Source: DATFVA01 sp963771705 | Lineage (GTDB): Bacteria > Bacteroidota > Ignavibacteria > Ignavibacteriales > Ignavibacteriaceae | Direction of reading: 5' to 3' | Assembly: GCA_963771705.1 (NCBI GenBank) | Contig: CAVYUP010000014.1 | Span: 773,081 to 837,080 of the forward strand | Length of the DNA stretch: 64,000 nt | Shown: positions 1 through 7,579 of the stretch, one piece after another | Layout of the letters: every line of letters starts with the position of its first letter | Position numbering within the stretch: the first letter of the stretch is position 1 | Made by a program: the position numbers and the translations under genes | The notes under the pieces: model-generated | Database searches by the model: none | What the model saw: the letters and a program-made list of their open reading frames with translations, nothing else | What the model was told of the DNA's origin: nothing

Positions 1-148
1 TGACATCTATCACCCGCGTCTGGTTGTGGGTAATTGTATCACCGGCTTTATCAATTCCTGTAATAGTGCCATTTTCAATAATCACAGATCCATCTTCGAT
101 TATCCTGAAAGGAGTAATAATTCTCCCTCCATGCAATTCAAGCTTCAT
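1..148 (-). CDS. nagA: N-acetylglucosamine-6-phosphate deacetylase, N-terminal part (runs off left edge)
   Basis: Only the first 49 codons are inside the window. They translate to MKLELHGGRIITPF followed by a segment with GSVIIENGTITGI and ending in VIDV, the usual opening beta-sandwich of amidohydrolases of the NagA type, just before the metal-binding helix. NagA removes the acetyl group from GlcNAc-6-phosphate in the cytoplasm. The ATG is preceded by AAGGA about 7 bases upstream and lies 20 bases after the chitinase stop, so it looks like the last visible gene of the chitin operon. The amidohydrolase reading is seen; the substrate is inferred from the chitobiose genes upstream. A dihydroorotase or other amidohydrolase is possible but fits the context less well. 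Confidence 0.72.
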   Translation of the reverse strand, partial: MKLELHGGRIITPFRIIEDGSVIIENGTITGIDKAGDTITHNQTRVIDV

Positions 149-168
149 ATGTTTTCCTTATACAGGTT

Positions 169-1770
169 TTACCTTTTCTTCACATCAATCACCACAGGTT
201 CTGACTTCACTAAAGAGCCATTGTTATCCAGAGCTGATACAGTAAAACTATGTTTTCCCTGAGGAATATTAAACCATACCCAGTTAAATGGCTTCTGAGT
301 AGTATAGCCGAGAGAATTACCATCTCCGAAGAATTCAACCTTAATAATGCTGCTTCCAAGGTCTGAATATTTTGTATCAATAATTACATTAGATCCTTCA
401 TTTATCCAGTCATTTTGTGTTGGTTGTATAATTTTAACAGATGGGCTGGAACTTCGGGTTTCATTCATGGGCTCAGCGTCAGGCATATTTCCATCATAAA
501 TTATCCTGACCAGAGTACCGGCTGAGTCATCACCGCTTATTTCCCAAAACATCAAGCCTCTGAGGTTATAAGCCTCAACGTAATGTGTTTTGAGTGCTAT
601 TGATTTCTCATTATCGAATGTCCAGAATATTCTTGTATCCGGATTATATAAGAAAGGAGCCATGGAGTGAATGTCCCAGTAAAGTGAAAAGCCATTATCG
701 AGTAATTTTTTTAAGTCCGCAAAATAGTTAACCCCTTCTTCTGTTATTCCGCTGGCAACACTCCCCTCTCTTCCCAATCCCGAGTTAAGGCTATCTACAT
801 TTCCCCACCCTCTCCCGTAAAATGCAGCCCCCGGCACCAGCTTTGAGCGGCTCACTCCGTAGATACAGTTAAAAAGATGCACCGTCTTATCCAATGAATT
901 TCTTTCCCGGTTAAAGGTAGTATCTACAGGAGAAGATAAAATATTTGAATTATGCCCTGTAAGTGTATCCCAGCCTCCCCTGTAATCGTAGGTCATCAGG
1001 TTATACCAGTCGAGGTACTGCTGGTCATAGTTAATATTATAATATCTTCCGTACTTCTCAGTTGAAGGGACAGCTGCGGTCAGCAAATAACCCGGTTTTA
1101 TAGAATCAAGTTTTGTTCTGAACAAAGCATATAGTTTTGACAAGTTGTTATTATCGTCAGGGTTATGATGCATCGCTTCAACGCCGCCTTTTACAGGATA
1201 TTCCCAGTCGATATCAAACCCATCGAAAATACCTGCCGCTGCCTTCTCACCGCCAGCTCCATTCATGACCGGAAGGTCACCCGTAATGAACCTTTTAATA
1301 CATTCATCAACAAAAAATTCACGTGATTCATCATTAAGAGCAGCATCTGAAAAATAAGATGATCCTTCCCAGCCTCCTAAGGAAAGAACAATCTTCAAGT
1401 CAGGATGTCGTTCTTTTAATTTCTTTAACTGGTTGAACTGTCCCCGAAGATTACTTGTAGAATCATCAGCAATTCCATCGACGCTCATTTCTGCGGAATA
1501 GACCTGCAGATAAGCATGATAGGCGTCCAGGAATCCCGGAATTATTCTGCCGGATGAATCGGGCTGAGGAATAACAAATGCATAGTTCAGAACGGTGATT
1601 TTATCTGCCGAGCCACGGGTTTCTATATCCTTTACGTAGTAGGGTTTCGCATCCTTAACCCTCCACTCAGGGAAATAAGCAACTATTTCTTTTTTCTGGG
1701 CACTTATAACCGGGACGAACAAAAGTATTCCGAGTATAATATTTTTAAGCATTGTTGATTTTTCTCCCAT
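169..1770 (-). CDS. Secreted GH18 chitinase with C-terminal Ig-like domain
   Basis: A glycoside hydrolase family 18 enzyme expected to cleave chitin or chito-oligosaccharides outside the cytoplasm. The active-site signature DGFDIDWE sits near residues 183-190 of the chosen start, with the Glu as catalytic acid. AYFPEW on strand 1, LGGWEGSSYF on strand 3 and a late MFWEISGDD segment complete the barrel. A bacterial Ig-like module occupies about the last 90 residues. An N-terminal signal peptide (MLKNIILGILLFVPVISA) is visible. The frame opens further upstream, but I prefer the ATG at 1770: GGGGTGA, which contains the stop of the phosphorylase gene, lies 8 bases before it. The ATG at 1752 is an alternative, giving a shorter signal peptide. 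No T9SS tail is present, so a periplasmic location is likely. Confidence 0.9.
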   Translation of the reverse strand: MGEKSTMLKNIILGILLFVPVISAQKKEIVAYFPEWRVKDAKPYYVKDIETRGSADKITVLNYAFVIPQPDSSGRIIPGFLDAYHAYLQVYSAEMSVDGIADDSTSNLRGQFNQLKKLKERHPDLKIVLSLGGWEGSSYFSDAALNDESREFFVDECIKRFITGDLPVMNGAGGEKAAAGIFDGFDIDWEYPVKGGVEAMHHNPDDNNNLSKLYALFRTKLDSIKPGYLLTAAVPSTEKYGRYYNINYDQQYLDWYNLMTYDYRGGWDTLTGHNSNILSSPVDTTFNRERNSLDKTVHLFNCIYGVSRSKLVPGAAFYGRGWGNVDSLNSGLGREGSVASGITEEGVNYFADLKKLLDNGFSLYWDIHSMAPFLYNPDTRIFWTFDNEKSIALKTHYVEAYNLRGLMFWEISGDDSAGTLVRIIYDGNMPDAEPMNETRSSSPSVKIIQPTQNDWINEGSNVIIDTKYSDLGSSIIKVEFFGDGNSLGYTTQKPFNWVWFNIPQGKHSFTVSALDNNGSLVKSEPVVIDVKKR

Positions 1771-1777
1771 ATTTTCT

Positions 1778-4177
1778 TCACCCCATTTCTGCTTCAACAT
1801 TATTGATTGATCCCTCTTCCATTACAGGAACGGGTCCTTCGATTGGTTTACCGTTCAGCTTTAAGGAACGAATACCTTTTTGTACACCTGAGGGATTCTT
1901 AACTTTAATTTTATAAACAGCACCGCGCCATTTCCTTACAACTTCAAATCCTTTCCAGTCAGACGGGATACAAGGATCAATAATAAGTCCCTCATAAGAA
2001 GGTTTTATTCCCAGCATATATTTACTCGCGGCTGTGTAAAACCACCCGGCCGATCCTGTCAGCCAGGGGTGTCTGGCTCTTCCGAATGCGGTATGATCCC
2101 TTCCCATAATAAACTGACAATAAGAATATGGTTCAGCCTGTCTTATCTCAATTATATCATTCTGATTGTACGGGAGAATTGCATCATAATACTTCATTGC
2201 TCTGTTCCCGTTTCCAAGTTTGCATTCCGCAATCACCGCCCAGGGATTTGGATGACTAAAAATAGCCCCATTCTCCTTTATTCCCTTATAAACCCTGGTA
2301 ACATAACCGATATCATCATCCGGTTTCGAATATGAGGGCCAAAGGAGATGAAGTCCGTATTTCGAAAAAAGATATTTATCCACTGCATCCATACATTTCC
2401 CGGCCCGTTCATTTGAAGCAGTCTCACTATAAACAGCCCAGCTCTGCGCATTCAGAAAGATCTTTCCTTCATCACTTTCCCGGGTTCCGATCTTTATACC
2501 TTTTTTTGTAAATCCTCTAAGGTACCAGTCACCATCCCATCCCACTTCCTCGCAAGCCTGTCTTACACCCTCAGCCATTTTAGTATATTTTACCACGTCT
2601 CCTGTCCGGCCTAACTTCTCAGCAGATTCAACAAATATCCGGAGAGCCCAGTAGTGCATAAATGAAACCATCACACTCTGACCGCCGCCAAGGTTGAGAC
2701 AGTCATTCCAATCGGCACGCAAGCCCTGACATATACCATTCTCCGCAGTATTTTCTGCAGAGAAATCGAGTATTTTCTTCAGATGTTCATACACAGTTCC
2801 TTCACCACGATCTGCATAAGGAACAACCCTATCAAAGAATTCTAATTCACCAGTTTCTACTATCCATTCACAAACAGAGCCCACCAGCCAGAGAGCATCA
2901 TCGGAGCATACATCCTCCATTCCATGGATAATATCCTCAGGTGATGGTGTAGGTACGACTGTAGGGAGTTTCACACCAGGCAATTTATTCTCCGGAGGTT
3001 CAAATACATCAGGATCAAACAGGTGGAGACCGTAGCCCATACTCGTATGACCCCTGAGAAGCTGAAGTATACGGGACTTAGTTTTTTCAGGATTCGAGTG
3101 AACGACACCCATAACATCCTGCGAGGTATCCCTAAAACCGAGTCCGACTCTTCCTCCTGTTTCAATGAAAGAGGCAAAACGTGACCATATAACACATATC
3201 TCCGCCTGGTAGAGAGTCCAGATATTTAACATCGAGTTCATACCCGGATGCGGAGTTTTACACTGAAAGACAGACAATTTCTCATTCCAGAAGTCCTTTA
3301 AGCTTCTGAATGCGGAATCCACATTTTTCAAACTAGAATATTTCTTTTTAAGATCGTAACCCTTTTCATTCCGTGAACCGATGCCGAGCATAAAAACCAA
3401 TCGGGTAGTTTCGCCTGGTTTTATCGTCAGTTTCTTATGAAGAGCCCCGCAATGATTTCCTCCGAGTTCGGTACTATTTGAACATTCGCCTTTATCAACA
3501 GCAAACGGATTACTTTCTGATCTGTAACTGCCGATAAATGAATCCCTCACGCAGTCAAAACTGTCAGGCTTAAAGTTCGAAGTAAAGAAATGATAAGTCC
3601 ATGGCTCATAAAAAAAGTCATACTCAATTATCCCGTCTTTATAATTGGAGCCGCTTGCGTACAGACTCATCTGCAAATTCTGATTATCGATCTCAACATG
3701 ATGAAAGGAAAATTCAAGATAAGAGAATACGCTTATGTTTCTTTTTTTTCTGCCCTTGTTTGTCAATCTTACATCCCAGAGTTCCACATCGTCTTCCAAA
3801 GGAATAAACATTAGCTGTTCGGCTTCTATATCACGATAATCGCATTGAAACCTTGAGTAAGAGAGACCATGGCGGCATCTATACTTTGCCTTTCTGAAGT
3901 TTTTACCAACCGGCTGCCATGAAACCGACCAAAACTCTCCTGTATCATCATCACGGAGATAGACATAATGACCCGGTCTGTCGAGAGGAACTCCGTTTGG
4001 TCTGAACCTGGTAACCCTGTGGTGCTCTGTTGATTTATAAAATGTATATCCCCCCGCATTATGCGAGATAACAGTGCAAAGATCTTTTACTCCAAGATAA
4101 TTTGTCCATGAAACAGGGACATCAGGACGATCGATCACATATTCCTTTTTCTTATCGTCAAAATATCCATATTGCAT
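1778..4177 (-). CDS. chbP: GH94 N,N'-diacetylchitobiose phosphorylase
   Basis: A 799-residue GH94 phosphorylase. It splits (GlcNAc)2 with inorganic phosphate into GlcNAc-1-phosphate and GlcNAc in the cytoplasm, saving one ATP per disaccharide. The length and many segments match, from memory, the Vibrio proteolyticus chitobiose phosphorylase (about 801 residues): YGYFD at the start, VISHNAGGY near 37-44, RPGHYVYLRDDD near 67-78, and GLRADWNDCLNLGGG near 485-499 in which Asp492 is the expected general acid. There is no signal peptide. It follows the importer gene by 26 bases, and its stop codon overlaps the ribosome site of the chitinase, so translation may be coupled. A cellobiose phosphorylase is the main alternative, but the chitin neighbours argue against it. 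Confidence 0.93.
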   Translation of the reverse strand: MQYGYFDDKKKEYVIDRPDVPVSWTNYLGVKDLCTVISHNAGGYTFYKSTEHHRVTRFRPNGVPLDRPGHYVYLRDDDTGEFWSVSWQPVGKNFRKAKYRCRHGLSYSRFQCDYRDIEAEQLMFIPLEDDVELWDVRLTNKGRKKRNISVFSYLEFSFHHVEIDNQNLQMSLYASGSNYKDGIIEYDFFYEPWTYHFFTSNFKPDSFDCVRDSFIGSYRSESNPFAVDKGECSNSTELGGNHCGALHKKLTIKPGETTRLVFMLGIGSRNEKGYDLKKKYSSLKNVDSAFRSLKDFWNEKLSVFQCKTPHPGMNSMLNIWTLYQAEICVIWSRFASFIETGGRVGLGFRDTSQDVMGVVHSNPEKTKSRILQLLRGHTSMGYGLHLFDPDVFEPPENKLPGVKLPTVVPTPSPEDIIHGMEDVCSDDALWLVGSVCEWIVETGELEFFDRVVPYADRGEGTVYEHLKKILDFSAENTAENGICQGLRADWNDCLNLGGGQSVMVSFMHYWALRIFVESAEKLGRTGDVVKYTKMAEGVRQACEEVGWDGDWYLRGFTKKGIKIGTRESDEGKIFLNAQSWAVYSETASNERAGKCMDAVDKYLFSKYGLHLLWPSYSKPDDDIGYVTRVYKGIKENGAIFSHPNPWAVIAECKLGNGNRAMKYYDAILPYNQNDIIEIRQAEPYSYCQFIMGRDHTAFGRARHPWLTGSAGWFYTAASKYMLGIKPSYEGLIIDPCIPSDWKGFEVVRKWRGAVYKIKVKNPSGVQKGIRSLKLNGKPIEGPVPVMEEGSINNVEAEMG

Positions 4178-4203
4178 TTTTCTACTCCGGTTTATTAAAA
4201 AAA

Positions 4204-5490
4204 TTATTCAGACTCAGCTTCTTTTTCCGTCTCCCTGAAGGGTACCAGGTAAGTTATAAGAAATGAAGGAATCGTTGCGATCATGACCCAGATAAAGAAA
4301 TGTTCATATCCAAGGTAATCACTTATAAAGCCGCTTATCATTGAAGGCAGCATAAACCCAAGCTGCATGAGGGATGTAGCAAAAGCATAATGCGCCATTT
4401 TATATTTACCAGGCGCTATCTGCTGCATCATATATAAGGTTAAACCTATAAAGCCGAAACCATAACCAAAATATTCAAAAACAACAGCCACACTAATAAT
4501 CATAAAACTTGCAGGCTGATAGATCGCAAGGAATGTATATACTCCAAAAGGAATATTGAAGAAGGCGCACAGGACTAACAAAGATTTTCTTAACCCTCTG
4601 TCTGCCGTAAAATAACCTGCGAGGACCGAACCTAGAATAAAAGCGATGGGAGGAAAAATTCCATAAAGAACTCCAATATCCTGCGTAGATAAACCAAGTC
4701 CGCCCTGACTGGTTCCGGCTCTCATAAACAGAGGAACTATTTTTACAGCCTGGCCTTCAGCAAACCTGTATAAAACCAGGAAGGCGATTCCCCAGAAGAT
4801 ATATTTTTTCTGAAAAAAGGTCTTAACGACATCTAAAAAAGTTGAGGAAGCTTCCTTGAAAGACTTAACCTTTCCTGCTTTACCGCCTGTAGGTAAAAAT
4901 TTTAGATGATAAATACTCAAAAGAATAAGGATAACACCAAATGAACCCATAACTATTGTCCATGCCGGTTTAACCCCAATCTGTTTTTCCAGCACACCAG
5001 CGAGCAGAACGAAAGCACCCTGTGACAATATCTTCCCAACATTATAAAAAGCTCCCTGCCAGCCCACGTATTTAGCCTGTTCCGTAGTATTAAGCGCATT
5101 TATATATACACCGTCCGCCGCCGTATCGTGTATGGCCGAATTAAGGGCAATTATTCCAAAGAATATAATTGTCCATTCAAAATAAGCAGGCAGCTGCAGG
5201 GTAAGGATAAGGAGCCCGAAGCTAATACCGCCGAGAAATTGTGTCGCAATCACAAAATCCTTTTTAGTTCTGAACATTTCCAGTATTGGACCCCACAATG
5301 GTTTAAGCGCCCAGGGAATTGTTACAAGACCTGTGAAGAAAGCTATTTTCGCGTCAGAAATTCCAAAACTCTTATACATCAGGACAGAAACCACGTTAAC
5401 AATAACGAATGGGAGTCCCTCTGCGGTATATAATGTCGGCACCCAGAAGGCAGGACTTCTTTTTTTTGTACTGCTGACAGTTGAAATCAT
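4204..5490 (-). CDS. AmpG/PAT-type MFS transporter, likely GlcNAc-disaccharide importer
   Basis: A 428-residue inner-membrane protein with about twelve hydrophobic segments, of the PAT branch of the major facilitator superfamily that includes the muropeptide permease AmpG. Recognisable parts are the N-terminal FWVPTLYTAEGLP segment, WALKPLWGP after the second helix, and the AIHDTAADGVYI stretch near 125. AmpG moves GlcNAc-anhydromuropeptides inward by proton symport; related proteins occur in chitin loci of Bacteroidota. Placed directly before the chitobiose phosphorylase, it is most simply the importer that brings chitobiose from periplasm to cytoplasm. The family is clear; the substrate is inferred from context. 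Confidence 0.85.
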   Translation of the reverse strand: MISTVSSTKKRSPAFWVPTLYTAEGLPFVIVNVVSVLMYKSFGISDAKIAFFTGLVTIPWALKPLWGPILEMFRTKKDFVIATQFLGGISFGLLILTLQLPAYFEWTIIFFGIIALNSAIHDTAADGVYINALNTTEQAKYVGWQGAFYNVGKILSQGAFVLLAGVLEKQIGVKPAWTIVMGSFGVILILLSIYHLKFLPTGGKAGKVKSFKEASSTFLDVVKTFFQKKYIFWGIAFLVLYRFAEGQAVKIVPLFMRAGTSQGGLGLSTQDIGVLYGIFPPIAFILGSVLAGYFTADRGLRKSLLVLCAFFNIPFGVYTFLAIYQPASFMIISVAVVFEYFGYGFGFIGLTLYMMQQIAPGKYKMAHYAFATSLMQLGFMLPSMISGFISDYLGYEHFFIWVMIATIPSFLITYLVPFRETEKEAESE

Positions 5491-5579
5491 ATTATTCGGG
5501 TTAAATCAGATTTTCAAAATTAGTAGTTATCAGGTAATCAATAAGGTCTGATATACTGAATATAACATTTAATATAAAC

Positions 5580-5605
5580 GGGACTGCCCTTTTACAGACA
5601 GTCCC
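5580..5605 (-). terminator. Weak hairpin terminator after the T9SS surface-protein gene
   Basis: GGGACTG (5580-5586) pairs with CAGTCCC (5599-5605) around a 12-base loop, 23 bases past the stop of the gene ending at 5628. The minus-strand tail is GTTTATATT, only moderately T-rich, so it may be a partial terminator or a processing point inside the chitin operon that lowers expression of the importer and enzymes. Confidence 0.45.
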
Positions 5606-5627
5606 TCTAACAGTAGGGAGAACGTTA

Positions 5628-7370
5628 CTATTTAAGGAGAATCATTTTCTTTGCGGCAAAATTGTTATCCTGCTGCAAGGTATAGAAATAAATTCCGCTT
5701 GCGAGACCACTCATATCTATGTTATAGTCATAAGTACCGGATGAGATATTTCTGTTATCAATCACTGTTTTCACCAGCTGTCCTGTTACATTATATATCT
5801 TAAGGGACACGTTTCCTGATTTAACCAGAGTGATCTTAACATTTGTTGACGGGTTAAACGGATTCGGATATGCATCAAACAGCGTAAACTTATCTACAAC
5901 CTGCGGAGAAGAATTTTCGACTCCGGTCCATCCATTAAACCAGTAAGGATCGCCTAAAGGCAGACCATCGGTACTGCTGTTTTTAAGAGCCGTATTACTA
6001 TATGCCAGATCGGTGGCGCAAGGGAGCGGCCATGGCGGAGTCCAGTCGAGGTTTGTTCCCACCTGTGTTTTCTGATAGGCATAATATTGTGTAGAACCAG
6101 TACCTCCACGAACAGCAGCAAAATAGTTCAACAAACCAACCCCGTATGTAGTGTCATTACCAGGGCTAAGGACTTTGTCGATTGTAGGACCGAACTGCGG
6201 ATCAGCACTCTGGTTTCCACTTTGAACAAAACCAGGCCATACTGTTGGATTATTGAACATAGCAACAGTTTCATCATTCATGAATACCGGAGTATAAACG
6301 GAATCAACATGAGCAGTATCATTCCATGCTGTCCAGAATGAAGTAAGTGCCGGTGACCAGAAGTAAGCATTATTCTTAACCTCAATAGTACGAGCAGCCT
6401 CTGCAGCCAGCGAGTCGGCCGTTCCGTTAATCGCATGTCCCAGGAACGTTGCGGCCCTCAATGAATCGAGCCTAAAGAAACTGAATAACGCAGGAACCCG
6501 GGGAGGATCAATTTCGTCCCATCCACCTGAATACTCGGTTTTGGACTCTCCCAGAGCATAGGCATTGTAGAATATATTATTATTGATTTTAGCATTAACC
6601 AATGGTTCTGACCAGAATGCAGCTTTGGTTGTCAGAAGAACATCATTATGAGAGAAATCGAAATAATTTGTAATACCAGTAGTTACAACAGGTCCCATTG
6701 CTACAGCGAGCAGGGTATTATACCTGACGTAAATCGTATCAGTAAACCAATTACCGGCTCCATTAAGACTGCGGAGAAGTTCGGGGACATAATATGCAGA
6801 TGCAACATCGAAGCCATTTATAAATTTACTGTTCGTAATATAAAATTTGTTCCAGTTTGAACTATAGGCAATTTCGAACTGAGACATAAAATCGAAGACG
6901 CAGTTATCTACAGTCAGACTAATATAGTCAGCAGAGATCTGCACTCCCTGTCCGAACGCAGTATTATTGGTATTTATAGGGGTAATACCAAGCAGATACA
7001 GGTTTTTAAGGTTTATCCTTGTATTTGCTCCTGTAAAAGTGAAAAAGATACCGGGTATTTGACCGCCGCTAAGAACATCGGCTTCAATACAGGGTAATTT
7101 GCCTGTAACAGCATCAGGAACACCAATAATAGATATACTCGACTGAGAAGTAATAGTAGCATCGAGAAGGTATGTAGTATCAGTTGAAACGAGTTGATAT
7201 ACACTATGATTATTAACGCCGCCTGTTACGTCACCATTTATAATCTGATCTAGAGTCAATGCGTTATTTGCATAAATTTTAAGAGTTCCGTTTTGTGCAA
7301 AGGATTGACCTGGCGTTAGCATGAATACTGTTATCGCAAACAGAAATACTGTTGTGAATAAAGTTCTCAT
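5628..7370 (-). CDS. T9SS-exported surface protein, probable beta-helix
   Basis: A 580-residue secreted protein with an N-terminal signal peptide (about 25 residues ending SFAQ) and a C-terminal type A T9SS sorting domain (AYPNPFNPSTNVKI, then a segment ending KKMILLK). The middle is rich in Asn, Thr and short hydrophobic strands such as INLKNLYLLG and LTVDNCVFDF, as in right-handed parallel beta-helix proteins. It lies between the TonB receptor and the importer of the chitin locus, where a SusD-like glycan-binding lipoprotein would often be found in Bacteroidota; a surface glycan-binding role is therefore possible but unproven. The start has a strong AAAGGAGAG site, near-identical to that of the upstream receptor gene. 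Confidence 0.82.
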   Translation of the reverse strand: MRTLFTTVFLFAITVFMLTPGQSFAQNGTLKIYANNALTLDQIINGDVTGGVNNHSVYQLVSTDTTYLLDATITSQSSISIIGVPDAVTGKLPCIEADVLSGGQIPGIFFTFTGANTRINLKNLYLLGITPINTNNTAFGQGVQISADYISLTVDNCVFDFMSQFEIAYSSNWNKFYITNSKFINGFDVASAYYVPELLRSLNGAGNWFTDTIYVRYNTLLAVAMGPVVTTGITNYFDFSHNDVLLTTKAAFWSEPLVNAKINNNIFYNAYALGESKTEYSGGWDEIDPPRVPALFSFFRLDSLRAATFLGHAINGTADSLAAEAARTIEVKNNAYFWSPALTSFWTAWNDTAHVDSVYTPVFMNDETVAMFNNPTVWPGFVQSGNQSADPQFGPTIDKVLSPGNDTTYGVGLLNYFAAVRGGTGSTQYYAYQKTQVGTNLDWTPPWPLPCATDLAYSNTALKNSSTDGLPLGDPYWFNGWTGVENSSPQVVDKFTLFDAYPNPFNPSTNVKITLVKSGNVSLKIYNVTGQLVKTVIDNRNISSGTYDYNIDMSGLASGIYFYTLQQDNNFAAKKMILLK

Positions 7371-7579
7371 GAAAGCTCTCCTTTCAATTAAGATTGATTA
7401 AGTTAATTATCCGTATCTGATAGAATTTTCATATAAAAAATCCTGTCATGGCTAAGCTCTCTCTCAGCAAACACTTATTTCACCTCCTTCTTATTTGCTG
7501 CCATAAAATTATTTCTAACAATTAATATTTGATTTATTAAACTCATAATGTCACCACTCACAGTTTCCATCCGGTTATG